DNA of 64,000 nucleotides from Providencia rettgeri (GCF_001874625.1 NZ_CP017671.1:2232001-2296000); one strand, 5' to 3'. Positions 7,899-17,762 are shown, counted from the stretch's first letter. Numbers and translations: made by a program. The notes: generated by a model from the sequence alone, not told the origin.

Positions 7899-9383
7899 AT
7901 GAAAATCACTCAAGAACAGGTATTCGAACGCGCTAATCAAGGGAAATTATGGGCGGGCAATTTGATTGAAGGGTATGCAAATCATAATAATAAGTTAGAA
8001 AACCATACGCCGATTGATAATAGCCTCATTGGGTATATCGCAGATGGGGATGCCCAAGATATTGAAGCTGCGGTAAGAGTGGCTCGCAACACGTTTGAAA
8101 AGGGAATTTGGCGTGACCAATCCCCTCAAGAACGTAAAGCTGTAATGCTTAAATGGGCTGATCTTATTAGCCTGCACAGCGAGGAGTTAGCTGCGTTGGA
8201 TTGTGTTGATGCAGGTAAACCAATAACTGAATGTTTAAATACGGATTTACCCGCCACCATTGAAACTTTCTATTGGTATGCTGAAACTCTCGACAAGCTG
8301 TTTGGTAAAATTGCACCAACTAGTCAGCAAGAGCTAGGGCTGATTGTTAATGAGCCTATTGGCGTGGTTGGGGCAGTACTTCCGTGGAATTTCCCAGCAC
8401 AAATGTTTGCATGGAAGGTTGCGCCAGCTCTTGCTGTGGGTAATTCTGTGGTGGTCAAACCGGCGGAGCTAACATCGTTAAGTGCTTATCGTTTGGTCGA
8501 GCTTGCCTATGAAGCGGGTGTTCCTAAAGGGGCACTAAGCCTTGTATGCGGCTTAGGGGAAAAAGTCGGTGAGGCACTTGGGCGGCACAATGATGTTGAT
8601 GTTGTTTCCTTTACTGGTTCAACTGAGGTAGGGCGCCTGTTTCTAAAGTATTCGGCTGAAAGTAACTTAAAAGAAATTATTCTTGAGTGTGGTGGTAAAA
8701 GCCCGCAACTTGTGTTCGAAGATGCAGATATAGAGGCTGCAATTCCGCATATCTTGGCCGCTGCATTTTGGAATATGAGTGAAAACTGTAGCTGTGGTTC
8801 TCGTCTGATAGTACATGAAAGTATTAAACAGCCACTATTAGCAAAGCTAACGATGGCACTGAAAGAATGGAAATTGGGTGATCCACGACAGGCTGAGGTG
8901 TCAATAGGGCCTATGATTGAACAAGCGCATTTTGAGAAGGTTCAATCGTTTTTAGACATAACAATAAAAGAAGGAGGTCAACTCGTTACAGGTGGAAAAG
9001 TCCATCATGAGATAGGTTCAGGCTGGTATCTCGAGCCGACAATTTTTGATGAAGTTACTCCCCAAATGTCACTGTTTAAACATGAGGTGTTCGGGCCCAT
9101 TTTAGCAGTCACTTCATTTAAAAATGATGATGAAGCAATTGCTTTAGCGAATGATACGCACTACGGCTTAGCGGCCTCGTTTTATAGTCAGAATATTCAT
9201 CGAGTTATGCATGTTGCCCGTCGTATTAATGCAGGAACGGTTTCGGTAAACGGATTCAGTGAGGGTAGTATCGCTACGCCGTTTGGAGGTTTCCGGCAAT
9301 CAGGCTTTGGCGGTAAAGATAATGGGTTAGAGGCTTTCGAACAATATACACAAAAGAAAGTTATCTGGTTTATTCACCAATAA
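7899..9383 (+). CDS. Aldehyde dehydrogenase, probably 2-oxoglutarate semialdehyde dehydrogenase
   Basis: This 494-residue NAD(P)+ aldehyde dehydrogenase has the PWNFP motif (162-166), the general base E263 (ILECGGKSP) and the nucleophile C297 in ENCSCGSR. By context it oxidises 2-oxoglutarate semialdehyde to 2-oxoglutarate, which completes the hydroxyproline route into the TCA cycle. Sequence style is close to PuuC-like gamma-aminobutyraldehyde dehydrogenases, so the family alone would not fix the substrate. A second cysteine two residues after the nucleophile (C299) is slightly unusual. The gene starts 15 nt after the deaminase with a GGGG-type ribosome site and is followed by a hairpin at 9393-9422. 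Confidence 0.88.
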   Translation: MKITQEQVFERANQGKLWAGNLIEGYANHNNKLENHTPIDNSLIGYIADGDAQDIEAAVRVARNTFEKGIWRDQSPQERKAVMLKWADLISLHSEELAALDCVDAGKPITECLNTDLPATIETFYWYAETLDKLFGKIAPTSQQELGLIVNEPIGVVGAVLPWNFPAQMFAWKVAPALAVGNSVVVKPAELTSLSAYRLVELAYEAGVPKGALSLVCGLGEKVGEALGRHNDVDVVSFTGSTEVGRLFLKYSAESNLKEIILECGGKSPQLVFEDADIEAAIPHILAAAFWNMSENCSCGSRLIVHESIKQPLLAKLTMALKEWKLGDPRQAEVSIGPMIEQAHFEKVQSFLDITIKEGGQLVTGGKVHHEIGSGWYLEPTIFDEVTPQMSLFKHEVFGPILAVTSFKNDDEAIALANDTHYGLAASFYSQNIHRVMHVARRINAGTVSVNGFSEGSIATPFGGFRQSGFGGKDNGLEAFEQYTQKKVIWFIHQ

Positions 9384-9392
9384 ATAACGTTG

Positions 9393-9422
9393 ACCTGAGC
9401 TCTAAGGGCTCAGGTTTTTTTT
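9393..9422 (+). terminator. Intrinsic terminator/attenuator inside the hydroxyproline locus
   Basis: An 8-bp perfect stem (ACCTGAGC / GCTCAGGT) with a 7-nt loop is followed by eight T. It sits between the aldehyde dehydrogenase and the symporter, so the transporter is either transcribed at lower level by read-through or from its own promoter. Confidence 0.85.
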
Positions 9423-9469
9423 CCCCTGCAAACACACAATAAACAATTACAATAACGAAGGAGTACAAA

Positions 9470-10987
9470 ATGGAAGCCATCGTTAATACAATCGTTGGTT
9501 ACATCTGGGGTAATGCATTAGTCATATTATCGCTAGGTGTGGGGCTTTACTTTACTTTAGCGACACGTGGAGTACAGTTTCGCTATATCATCAAAATGGT
9601 TTGTTTATTAAAGGAAAATAAAGCATCAAAGGATGGGATTTCTTCATTCCAAGCATTTTGCTTAGCTTTATCTGGTCGCGTTGGTGTTGGTAATATTGCT
9701 GGGGTCGCAACCGCCGTTGCCGCGGGTGGTCCCGGTGCTATTTTTTGGATGGTAGTCATGGGGCTATTAGGAGGGGCTAGTGCTTTTATTGAGTCAACAT
9801 TAGCTCAGATTTATAAGCAACGTTCTGATGGCCAATATCGAGGCGGCTCCCCTTACTACATTGAAAAAGGTTTAAAGTTAAAACCGTTTGCAATCGTGGT
9901 GGCTGCTGTCATTTGTTTATCTTATGGGATATTAGTTCCTGGTATTCAAGCCAATACCATCGCAGATGCTTTCCAAACATCTTTCAATCTCCCTCCGATT
10001 GTGACAGGTGTAATCGTCACTGTGCTAATGGCGTGGTTAATCTTTGGTGGCGTCAAGCGTATTGCGAGTGCTGCGGATAAAATTGTGCCGATTATGGCTC
10101 TTGCTTATATCGTGATGATGGTGATTATTTTAGGTAGCCATTATGAGAAAGTCCCAGCAATGTTTAGCTTGATATTCCGTAGTGCAATGGGGATGGATGC
10201 TGTTTTTGGTGGAATTATCGGTACTGCGGTTTCATGGGGGGTACGCCGAGCTGTTTTTTCTAATGTTGCTGGTGCAGGTGAGGCAACATTCAGTTCTGCG
10301 GCGGCTGAAGTGAGCCATCCGGTTAAACAAGGTTTGATCCAAGCCTTTTCAATCTATATTGATACAGTTGTGGTATGCACGGCTTCAGGGTTGATGATCC
10401 TCGTGACCAATATGTACAATGTGTTCCCTGACGGTTCTGCAACAGCATTAGTTGAATATGTCCCAGGAGTGGCCGCAGGAACGGCGTGGACACAAATGGC
10501 GGTATCCACAGTATTTACTTCAGCCGGGTCAGGGTTTGTTTCAATTGCCGTATTCCTTTTCGCTTTCACAACACTGATGGCTTACTATTATATTGCAGAA
10601 ACAACCATCGTTTACCTTGATAGGAAGCTGTCTTATCCAGTACTCAAATTGATCCTTAAGTTTGTATTTTTAATTATCGTCTTTATGGGAAGTGTGGAGT
10701 CAGTTAGCCTAATGTGGAGTTTAGGCGATATTGGCTTTGGTAGTATGAGTTATCTCAATTTAATCGCGATAGTCTTTCTTTCGAAACCTGCATTGCGTGC
10801 TTTACGGGATTATGAACGACAAGAAAAACTGGGAATTGACCCTGTTTTCGACCCAAAAGTAGCAGGGGTGGAAAATGCTGAACTTTGGGAAGACATTAGC
10901 CGCGAGTACCATGAAAGAGGTATCGGTATTGGCCCTAAAAATGGGCAAGAAAAGGAAGTTTTATATAAAGAAGAAAGGGAAAACTAG
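9470..10987 (+). CDS. AGCS-family sodium:amino-acid symporter (alanine/glycine type), candidate hydroxyproline importer
   Basis: This 505-residue inner-membrane protein has about ten or more hydrophobic segments and the AGCS signature around residues 75-100 (GRVGVGNIAGVATAVAAGGPG). Family members (DagA, AlsT, YaaJ) import alanine, glycine or related small amino acids with Na+ or H+. It lies 86 nt after the aldehyde dehydrogenase and behind a terminator, with its own strong site AAGGAG before ATG 9470. Its location suggests import of hydroxyproline or proline peptide-breakdown products. This would differ from the Pseudomonas/Sinorhizobium pattern of ABC or MFS transporters. The substrate is inference. 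It converges on tRNA-Ser with only 8 nt between them. Confidence 0.88.
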   Translation: MEAIVNTIVGYIWGNALVILSLGVGLYFTLATRGVQFRYIIKMVCLLKENKASKDGISSFQAFCLALSGRVGVGNIAGVATAVAAGGPGAIFWMVVMGLLGGASAFIESTLAQIYKQRSDGQYRGGSPYYIEKGLKLKPFAIVVAAVICLSYGILVPGIQANTIADAFQTSFNLPPIVTGVIVTVLMAWLIFGGVKRIASAADKIVPIMALAYIVMMVIILGSHYEKVPAMFSLIFRSAMGMDAVFGGIIGTAVSWGVRRAVFSNVAGAGEATFSSAAAEVSHPVKQGLIQAFSIYIDTVVVCTASGLMILVTNMYNVFPDGSATALVEYVPGVAAGTAWTQMAVSTVFTSAGSGFVSIAVFLFAFTTLMAYYYIAETTIVYLDRKLSYPVLKLILKFVFLIIVFMGSVESVSLMWSLGDIGFGSMSYLNLIAIVFLSKPALRALRDYERQEKLGIDPVFDPKVAGVENAELWEDISREYHERGIGIGPKNGQEKEVLYKEEREN

Positions 10988-10995
10988 ACGAAAAA

Positions 10996-11083
10996 TGGCG
11001 GTGAGGGAGGGATTCGAACCCTCGATACGTTGCCGTATACACACTTTCCAGGCGTGCTCCTTCAGCCTCTCGGACACCTCACC
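10996..11083 (-). tRNA. serX: tRNA-Ser(GGA), 88 nt with encoded CCA
   Basis: On the minus strand the RNA begins GGTGAGG and its 7-bp acceptor pairs with CCTCACC near the 3' end. This is followed by discriminator G and an encoded CCA (10996-10998). The T-loop is GGTTCGAATCC. There is a long variable arm (GTATACGGCAACGTATC region) as expected for class II serine tRNA. The anticodon GGA is at tRNA positions 35-37 (plus-strand 11047-11049). Total length is 88 nt, the same as E. coli tRNA-Ser(GGA). In E. coli the serX copy also lies next to ghrA, so the neighbourhood is conserved. Confidence 0.97.
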
Positions 11084-11154
11084 GTTTTTCTAAATCTGTA
11101 CTGCTATATCCGTTGTGGAGTAGGTAATAAAAACCTGCTCTGCAACGGGGCGCT

Positions 11155-11183
11155 ACTATAGGGAAAATAGCGTCTTGCGTCAA
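11155..11183 (-). promoter_or_regulatory. Strong sigma-70 stable-RNA promoter for tRNA-Ser
   Basis: Read on the minus strand: -35 TTGACG (11178-11183), 17-bp spacer, -10 TATAGT (11155-11160), then a GC-rich discriminator GCGCCCC. This is the arrangement of stringently controlled tRNA/rRNA promoters. It leaves a leader of about 65 nt before the mature tRNA, most of which can fold into a hairpin (CGTTG / CAACG base). The rest of the 11084-11434 gap holds only the ghrA upstream region. Confidence 0.85.
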
Positions 11184-11434
11184 CTATCTATTTATTCTTT
11201 TTCCCACATTTATGGTTGTTTAGCTAAATAAAAATCAATTTGATTATTATCTAATCTTAATTGTTATATTTTAGGGTGACTGATATTTGTTATGTTAATT
11301 TTGAACTGCAAGAAGGGAGAGTGAAAACCGTTAGCTAGTTAACAAAATTCTTATAGAGTGAGCTGTATAAGGTTGATTAACTTGAAAAGAAAAGCCATTC
11401 GGCACACTCTGTTAGAAACCGAAGAGGAGTCGCC

Positions 11435-12376
11435 ATGAATATTTTATTTTACCATCCATTTTTTGATTCAAAACAGTGGATTGAAGGCATGCGTGCTAGA
11501 TTACCACAAGCTAATATTCGTCAATGGGAAAAAGGGGATAATCAAGCAGCTGATTATGCCATGGTTTGGTTACCCCCTTATGAGTGTTTAGCTGGGCGCA
11601 GTGATTTAAAAGGGATTTTTGCATTAGGTGCAGGTGTCGACGCTATTTTAAAACAGGAGCACGATAACCCTGGGACATTACCGGCTGGGGTGCCTGTTAT
11701 GCGGTTAGAAGATACGGGGATGGCGATTCAAATGGAAGAATATGCCTGTGCGAAAGTCTTATCTTACTTCCGTCGTATGGATGAATACCGGCAGTTACAA
11801 TCACAGCGCCAATGGAAACAATTGCCAGCGTATCAACATGACGAATTTGTTATTGGTGTGATGGGGGCTGGTGCTCTAGGGCAAGCGGTGGCTAAGCGCC
11901 TAGTTAGCTTTGGTTTCCACGTCAAAACATGGAGCCGCTCTGAAAAACACCTTGATAAAGTGAAGAGTTATTATGGCCATGACCAGCTTGCAAGCTTCCT
12001 TGCAGGAACTCGTGTGGTGATCAACCTATTACCAAGTACTCCTGAAACGGTTGGTATTCTCAACCAGCAATTATTTAGCCAGCTACAAAAAGGCGCATAT
12101 GTGATTAACTTAGCACGTGGCGCACATTTAATTGAACAAGATTTACTCTCAGCGCTTGATTCAGGGCAAATTGCTGGTGCGGCGCTAGATGTGTTTGCTA
12201 GCGAGCCATTATCGCAAATGCACCCATTTTGGACACATCCACGCATTGCCATTACGCCACATGTCGCGGCGTTTACGCTACCTAATGAAGCGATGGATAT
12301 GATTACCAGTAATATTCAGCGTATCGAAGCGGGTGAAGCCCCAGTTGGTGTTGTTGATATGCAGCGCGGTTATTAA
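11435..12376 (+). CDS. ghrA: Glyoxylate/hydroxypyruvate reductase A
   Basis: This 313-residue NADPH-dependent D-2-hydroxyacid dehydrogenase reduces glyoxylate to glycolate and hydroxypyruvate to glycerate in the cytosol. The start FYHPFFD, the block FALGAGVDAIL, the nucleotide fold GVMGAGALGQAVAKRL (about 143-158), the active-site Arg in NLARGAHL and the His in ITPHVAAFT match E. coli GhrA (312 residues). A clear GAGGAG site precedes the ATG. It sits downstream of tRNA-Ser, as in E. coli, but is followed directly by ycdY; ycdX, which lies between them in E. coli, is absent. Confidence 0.96.
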   Translation: MNILFYHPFFDSKQWIEGMRARLPQANIRQWEKGDNQAADYAMVWLPPYECLAGRSDLKGIFALGAGVDAILKQEHDNPGTLPAGVPVMRLEDTGMAIQMEEYACAKVLSYFRRMDEYRQLQSQRQWKQLPAYQHDEFVIGVMGAGALGQAVAKRLVSFGFHVKTWSRSEKHLDKVKSYYGHDQLASFLAGTRVVINLLPSTPETVGILNQQLFSQLQKGAYVINLARGAHLIEQDLLSALDSGQIAGAALDVFASEPLSQMHPFWTHPRIAITPHVAAFTLPNEAMDMITSNIQRIEAGEAPVGVVDMQRGY

Positions 12377-12570
12377 TTACTGTTCTGTTATTGCGAGTGG
12401 GGCGGTGTATACCAAGAGCCACTCGCTATTATCTTGTTTCTATTTATTCACCTGTCGAGGTTATTCCTCTTTTTCTTACCTAATATATTTCCTATTTTTT
12501 CGATATACTAAAAGATCATTGCGTTGGTCACGACGATGTGGCTATTGATTTGTAAAATAGGAAAATGTAT

Positions 12571-13122
12571 ATGAACGAATTTTCAATCGTTTGCCGTATT
12601 TTAGGCACACTATTTCAACGTAGCCCTGATGACAGCCTAGTTAAACCGCTGATTGACCTGATCGCACAAGATAAACTGAAAGCATCATGGCCATTAGAGC
12701 AAGATGAACTTTGGTCTCGTATGTCAACAGGGTTAGATGTCAAAGCCATTAGTGCGGATTATCATGCGTTATTTACGGGTGAAGTGCCGGCAGTATCAAT
12801 GCTAGCGAATGATTACGACTCCGAAATCACTGAGGCAGAGGTCCGTGAGTTTTTAACGGTGAGAGGCATGTCTTTAACCGATGCACCAACAGACGCATTT
12901 GGGGCTTTATTACTGGCAGCATCGTGGTTGGAAGACCAAGCAGCGGAAGATGAAATAGCCGCACAAGAAGAGCTATTCGATAGTTATATCCTAAGTTGGT
13001 ATGGTACTTTTTTAGGTAAAGTTGAAGCTCACGCCAAAACGGCATTTTATCGTACGCTGGCACAAATTACTCGTGACGCTGTTATTGCTTTACGTGATGA
13101 GTTGGATTCAGAAATAGAGTGA
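12571..13122 (+). CDS. ycdY: YcdY, TorD/DmsD-family redox-enzyme maturation chaperone
   Basis: This 183-residue, all-helical acidic protein matches E. coli YcdY (MNEFSIVCRILG, WPLEQDELWSR, SADYHALFTGE, LLLAASWLEDQ, GTFLGKVEAHAKTAFYR). Of two nearby ATGs (12565 and 12571), the second is chosen because AGGA is 8 nt upstream of it and the E. coli protein begins MNEF. Family members bind Tat signal peptides or help insert cofactors; in E. coli YcdY is reported to help zinc loading of YcdX. YcdX is missing here, so its partner in this organism is unclear. Confidence 0.92.
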   Translation: MNEFSIVCRILGTLFQRSPDDSLVKPLIDLIAQDKLKASWPLEQDELWSRMSTGLDVKAISADYHALFTGEVPAVSMLANDYDSEITEAEVREFLTVRGMSLTDAPTDAFGALLLAASWLEDQAAEDEIAAQEELFDSYILSWYGTFLGKVEAHAKTAFYRTLAQITRDAVIALRDELDSEIE

Positions 13123-13202
13123 TTGTGACAGGGTCACATCAGGAGAGGCCGGTTTTAGCCTAGTATTCTCATGCATTGATTAATATTTTTGATTGAACTA
13201 GA

Positions 13203-13228
13203 AAGGCAACAGATTTCTCTGTTGCCTT
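13203..13228. terminator. Bidirectional hairpin terminator between ycdY and yceB
   Basis: An 11-bp perfect stem (AAGGCAACAGA / TCTGTTGCCTT) with a TTTC loop lies between two convergent genes. T-tracts are short on both sides, so efficiency is uncertain. Confidence 0.65.
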
Positions 13229-13265
13229 AAATGCGTTTCTCAATCGAAATAATTTATGGTGATAA

Positions 13266-13826
13266 CTAATCAACTAATGGAATGACCAGTTTACCGGGTT
13301 TTATTTCTAAGCCTTTCGCTAATTTTTTAGCGGTTGCCTCAGCTGCACCGTTATCTGGGTTTAATACATAAACAGGCTGAGTTTCGAAAAATGTTTCAAG
13401 GGAGCTATTCAAATAAGGGATAACGGCTGACATTGCGGTGTCCATTTTTTCTGGCATCACCGTATATTGGCTAATATTTAATTCTTTTAGGTAAATAGAG
13501 CCTGTTTGTGCGTCAAAGTATGGGCGGGCGGTCAGCGTGAGGTTAATTTGCGCTTCCGCTTTACCAATCAGGGAGTCTAATTTAACGGTTGCATCCCCAG
13601 TTAGTGCTATCTTCCCCGGTTCACTGCGGCCAATTTCTGATTTTAAATTCGCCAGTTGAATATCCGCATCTGCAAAGCCGGTTACCCCAACCTTGTGGTC
13701 GTATTTTACTTTGTTCGCCAGATAGTTATTAATTTGTGATTCACTAATACTGAATTCAGATAATTGACTACAGCCAGTCAACAAAGTGAGAAAGCCAATC
13801 ATTGTCGCCAATAAAAATTTTTTCAT
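13266..13826 (-). CDS. yceB: YceB, DUF1439 outer-membrane-type lipoprotein
   Basis: This 186-residue precursor has a type II signal peptide with lipobox LLTGC (lipidated C19, followed by Ser). That is consistent with sorting to the outer membrane, since there is no Asp at +2. The mature part matches the E. coli YceB/DUF1439 family (ISESQINNYLA, LTARPYFDAQTGSIYLKEL). Its function is unknown to me; the fold is of the tubular lipid-binding type in related entries. An AGGAG site (GGAGTC) precedes the ATG at 13826. It lies 38 nt after mdtH on the same strand, so the two may be cotranscribed. Confidence 0.92.
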   Translation of the reverse strand: MKKFLLATMIGFLTLLTGCSQLSEFSISESQINNYLANKVKYDHKVGVTGFADADIQLANLKSEIGRSEPGKIALTGDATVKLDSLIGKAEAQINLTLTARPYFDAQTGSIYLKELNISQYTVMPEKMDTAMSAVIPYLNSSLETFFETQPVYVLNPDNGAAEATAKKLAKGLEIKPGKLVIPLVD

Positions 13827-13864
13827 AATGACTCCTTTTACAATAATACTGCTAGTTTAGCGTA

Positions 13865-15070
13865 TTACTGCCCACTCAACATGACTGTTTCTATTTTTTT
13901 ACGATTAAATTGCTTGTGGAGTGCCCATAAAGTAATAAAGCCGATAATGCCTAATAAAAACCACGGTAGTTGCGGCATATTCCATTGATGGCCAATATCA
14001 TACATCCAGCCGCCTCCGGTATAACCGACGGCTCCTCCTAATGCTAAGCCTAAGCGGCTAAACCCCATATAGCTGCCACGAGCACGAGGATCTGCGAGAG
14101 AAGCACTGAGAGTTTCTCTAGCGGGGTCAGCGGTAACGGTTCCAAGATAAAACAGGCAAATAAGTGCAAATAATGTATTGAGCGAAGTTGTCATTCCAAT
14201 TGGGAACATGCTGATGCTCATCAAAAATAAGCCGGCCATCAGGCGTTGTTCAAGGCGGAAATGTTTTTCACTCCAGCGCGCAATCGGGTAGAGCAATGTT
14301 AAAGATATCGCGGCTTCGATAGCGTACATCCATTTGACCGCGGTTGGTGTCCCTGCCAATTCATTAACAACAATAGGAAACATTAACATAACTTGCACAG
14401 ATAACATGAAGTAACCCGCTAGAGTTACAACATAAGTGACAAAACGTTTATCTTTTAATACCCGAGCCATACCTTCTTTTATTGGGGTTCTAACGGTTGA
14501 AATGCGGTAAGCAGGTAATAACCAAGCGTTACAAATAGCCGCAATAACAAAGACAGCGGCTCCTACCCAGCAAACATAGTGGAAGTCGTATTGTAAAAGC
14601 CAGCTCCCAATTAAGGCACCAATTACTGCCCCAGCGCTGTCTTGCATTAACAGCAAAGAATAGAAGCGCCCACGTTCGTAAGGACGAGTTAATTTGATCA
14701 CAAGCGCAGTTCTGGGTGGGTCAAACAGGGTGCCGCCAAGAGCTGAAAGTACACAGGATAGCCATAAAACCCACGGGTCATGGGCAACTGCCATGACGGC
14801 GAACCCGCTAGCACGCAACAGCATTCCAATTACAATCATGGGCTTGGCGCCAAAACGGTCAGCGATAGCTCCCCCAAAAATACCTAAACCTTGCTGTACA
14901 AATTGCCTAAGGCCTAAGGCAAAACCAACGATTACGGCTGCCCAACCTAGCTGGTCAACAAATCGAATTGAAATAAGGGGAAAAACGACAAAAAACCCGA
15001 GAACAACTAACATGTTGTCGAATAAAAGGAAATACTTACCAAGGCTTCTTGCCCGTGACACCTGCGCCAT
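13865..15070 (-). CDS. mdtH: MdtH, major facilitator superfamily multidrug transporter
   Basis: This 401-residue protein is a typical 12-helix MFS carrier and matches E. coli MdtH (402 residues) from the start ([37 protein letters not shown]). It has the MFS loop motif [12 protein letters not shown] after helix 2. E. coli MdtH raises fluoroquinolone resistance when overexpressed; the native substrate is uncertain. It is divergent from rimJ across a 274-bp gap, as in E. coli. Confidence 0.95.
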   Translation of the reverse strand: MAQVSRARSLGKYFLLFDNMLVVLGFFVVFPLISIRFVDQLGWAAVIVGFALGLRQFVQQGLGIFGGAIADRFGAKPMIVIGMLLRASGFAVMAVAHDPWVLWLSCVLSALGGTLFDPPRTALVIKLTRPYERGRFYSLLLMQDSAGAVIGALIGSWLLQYDFHYVCWVGAAVFVIAAICNAWLLPAYRISTVRTPIKEGMARVLKDKRFVTYVVTLAGYFMLSVQVMLMFPIVVNELAGTPTAVKWMYAIEAAISLTLLYPIARWSEKHFRLEQRLMAGLFLMSISMFPIGMTTSLNTLFALICLFYLGTVTADPARETLSASLADPRARGSYMGFSRLGLALGGAVGYTGGGWMYDIGHQWNMPQLPWFLLGIIGFITLWALHKQFNRKKIETVMLSGQ

Positions 15071-15344
15071 GACACACCATTAGAAAAATAGCCAAGAGGG
15101 ATGGAACCTTAATGTTACTTGTCAATAATATCAGTATAATATGAGGCAATAGATGATATTTTTTTATCGTGGGTAAAGGTGGTTATTGATGATTTATTTT
15201 TATCGATAAATAGCCGCCATATTTTGCATCGCAGTGTTATTGGTTGCGTTAAACAAGTCTAGTCACATATTTATGTATGCTCCTAGCTCTTTAAATTACA
15301 ATCTAGAACAGTTGTCAGGGTTTATTATTAATTAAGGGTTAACG

Positions 15345-15932
15345 ATGTTTGGTTATCGTTCAAATGTACCTAAAGTACGTCTTATTACTGATAGAATGAT
15401 TATTCGTTTGACTTATGAACGTGATAATTATCGACTTGCTGATTATTATAGTTTGAATAAAGATTTTTTGATGCCGTGGGAACCAACGCGGGATAATTCA
15501 CATTATCAACCCGCAGGTTGGCAAAACCGGTTACAAGTGATGAATGAAATGCACCGTGAAGGAAGTGCTTATCATTTTCTTTTACTAGATAAAGAAGAAA
15601 ATGAAGTGATGGGGGTTGCTAACTTTAGTAATGTCCTACGAGGTTCATTTCATGCATGTTATTTAGGGTATTCCTTAGGTGAGAAATGGCAAGGTCATGG
15701 CTTGATGTATGAGGCATTAACGCAAGTGACGCGTTATATGCAAAAGCATCAAAAAATGCACCGTATTATGGCTAATTATATGCCTCATAATATGCGTAGT
15801 GGTAACCTTCTGGCGAGGTTGGGCTTTGAACGTGAAGGTTATGCAAGGCAGTACTTACAAATCAATGGTGAATGGCGAGATCATGTCTTGACGGCATTAA
15901 CCGATGATGCGTGGGGACGCCATAAAGTTTAA
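15345..15932 (+). CDS. rimJ: Ribosomal protein S5 alanine N-acetyltransferase
   Basis: This 195-residue GNAT acetyltransferase acetylates the N-terminal alanine of ribosomal protein S5. It matches E. coli RimJ at both ends ([22 protein letters not shown]) and in the acetyl-CoA region ([19 protein letters not shown]). The ATG at 15345 is preceded by AAGGG. In E. coli yceH and yceM lie between rimJ and murJ; here murJ follows directly after 91 nt. Confidence 0.96.
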   Translation: MFGYRSNVPKVRLITDRMIIRLTYERDNYRLADYYSLNKDFLMPWEPTRDNSHYQPAGWQNRLQVMNEMHREGSAYHFLLLDKEENEVMGVANFSNVLRGSFHACYLGYSLGEKWQGHGLMYEALTQVTRYMQKHQKMHRIMANYMPHNMRSGNLLARLGFEREGYARQYLQINGEWRDHVLTALTDDAWGRHKV

Positions 15933-16023
15933 ATACCTAAACTCCTAATTTACCTTTCAATCGTAGTCAGTAGCAGCGGGCGCTGTTAAACTGATACGAT
16001 TGTATTCTTTTAGTTTATCAATC

Positions 16024-17562
16024 ATGAATTTATTAAAATCGCTAGCAGCTGTAAGCTCAATGACCATGATGTCCCGTGTGCTTGGGTTTATTCGTGATGC
16101 TATCATTGCTCGGGTTTTTGGCGCTGGGGCTGCAGCTGATGCCTTTTTTGTCGCGTTTAAATTACCAAATTTATTGCGTCGGATTTTTGCAGAAGGCGCG
16201 TTTTCTCAAGCTTTCGTTCCTATATTAGCTGAATATAAAAATCAGCAAGGCGAAGAGGCAACTCGTACATTTGTTGCTTATATTGCAGGGATGCTAACAC
16301 TGGCACTGGCAATTGTGACGGTGGCTGGTATGGTGGCGGCACCTTGGATTATTTATGTAACTGCCCCAGGGTTTACCGATGATGCGGGTAAATTTGCCCT
16401 AACAACGGATTTACTTCGTGTCACTTTTCCGTATATCTTTTTGATTTCACTCGCCTCATTAGCGGGAGCAATCCTGAATACTTGGAACCGTTTTTCTGTT
16501 CCAGCCTTTGCCCCAACCTTGCTCAATGTCAGCATGATCATTTTTGCTGCTTTTGCTGCCCCTTATTTTGATCCACCGATTATGTCTCTTGCATGGGCAG
16601 TACTTGTGGGTGGGGTTTTACAGTTAGTCTATCAGCTACCTTATTTAAAAAAGGTTGGTATGTTAGTTCTGCCACGTCTTTCATTTCGAGATAGCGGCGT
16701 TTGGCGTGTAATGAAAATGATGGGACCCGCTATTATTGGGGTATCTGTCGCGCAAATCTCATTAATTATTAATACTATTTTTGCTTCATTTTTGCAGTCA
16801 GGCTCGGTTTCTTGGATGTACTATGCAGACCGCCTGATGGAGTTACCGTCTGGTGTACTCGGGGTCGCCTTAGGGACTATTCTGCTGCCGTCGTTGGCGA
16901 AAAGTTTCACAAGCGGTAACCAGAATGAATATCGTCAGTTAATGGATTGGGGGTTGCGTCTTTGTCTACTATTGGCGCTACCTTGTGCTCTTGGGTTAGC
17001 AATATTATCTGAAGCGTTAACGGTTTCTCTTTTCCAATATGGCAATTTTACAGCTCATGATTCTTTGATGACACAATATGCTTTAGTGGCTTACTGTGTG
17101 GGTTTGACAGGGATGATTTTAGTGAAAATTTTAGCGCCGGGGTTTTATTCACGCCAAGATATTCGCACACCAGTTAAAATTGCTATCGTGACTTTAATAT
17201 TAACTCAATTGATGAACTTGGCTTTTATTGGGCCACTCCAGCATGCTGGCTTAGCCTTGTCTATTGGCTTAGCAGCGTGCTTCAATGCCGGTGTTCTGTA
17301 TTGGCAATTACGTAAACAAGATATTTTCCAACCTCTAGCTGGCTGGAAAGGTTTTCTATTTAAATTATTAGTTGCTTTAGTGGTAATGGGGCTTGTGTTA
17401 TTTGGTGTATTGCACTTTATGCCATCATGGCAAGAAGGGAATATGCTAATGCGCATGCTACGTTTAATTATGGTGGTGGTTATTGGTGCGGCTAGTTATT
17501 TTATTGCCTTGTTCGCCCTCGGTTTTCGGCCACGTGATTTTATGAAACGCAGTATCGCTTAA
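16024..17562 (+). CDS. murJ: Lipid II flippase MurJ (MviN)
   Basis: This 512-residue, 14-helix MOP-superfamily protein exports lipid II across the inner membrane for peptidoglycan synthesis and is essential. It matches E. coli MurJ (511 residues) from [15 protein letters not shown] through [22 protein letters not shown]. The ATG at 16024 is chosen because it gives that exact N-terminus; an in-frame non-ATG start 24 nt upstream has no support. A terminator follows at 17589. Confidence 0.97.
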   Translation: MNLLKSLAAVSSMTMMSRVLGFIRDAIIARVFGAGAAADAFFVAFKLPNLLRRIFAEGAFSQAFVPILAEYKNQQGEEATRTFVAYIAGMLTLALAIVTVAGMVAAPWIIYVTAPGFTDDAGKFALTTDLLRVTFPYIFLISLASLAGAILNTWNRFSVPAFAPTLLNVSMIIFAAFAAPYFDPPIMSLAWAVLVGGVLQLVYQLPYLKKVGMLVLPRLSFRDSGVWRVMKMMGPAIIGVSVAQISLIINTIFASFLQSGSVSWMYYADRLMELPSGVLGVALGTILLPSLAKSFTSGNQNEYRQLMDWGLRLCLLLALPCALGLAILSEALTVSLFQYGNFTAHDSLMTQYALVAYCVGLTGMILVKILAPGFYSRQDIRTPVKIAIVTLILTQLMNLAFIGPLQHAGLALSIGLAACFNAGVLYWQLRKQDIFQPLAGWKGFLFKLLVALVVMGLVLFGVLHFMPSWQEGNMLMRMLRLIMVVVIGAASYFIALFALGFRPRDFMKRSIA

Positions 17563-17588
17563 GCTGTAAATCGGACTAATGTTGAAAG

Positions 17589-17614
17589 GCCCAATCAATG
17601 TATTGGGCTTTTTT
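17589..17614 (+). terminator. Intrinsic terminator of murJ
   Basis: A GCCCAAT / ATTGGGC stem with a 6-nt loop is followed by six T, 26 nt after the murJ stop. Confidence 0.85.
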
Positions 17615-17720
17615 GTTGCTTTTTCGCGAGCCTTATCATTTGTTTTTATGATGAGGTTGGTAATTCCATCAATGAAATCTAGAAAAGTGACAAAGAGTTT
17701 AGTCTCTAAGTATAAAAAAA

Positions 17721-17745
17721 CAGCCCACATAGTGGGCTGTTTTTT
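17721..17745. terminator. Bidirectional terminator between murJ and argS
   Basis: A perfect 8-bp stem CAGCCCAC / GTGGGCTG with a 3-nt loop has six T on the plus strand and seven A on the other side (T-tract for argS on the minus strand). It serves both convergent genes and is a backup to the hairpin at 17589. Confidence 0.88.
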
Positions 17746-17762
17746 GGGCTTGATAGCTACAA

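Noticed and set aside
10875-11093. 72-codon frame overlapping the symporter end and tRNA-Ser
   Set aside because: It reads through the antisense of a clear tRNA and out of frame in the symporter gene.
12333-12548. 71-codon frame between ghrA and ycdY
   Set aside because: It overlaps the ghrA end, has no ribosome site and shows a low-complexity Tyr/Phe/Ser composition.
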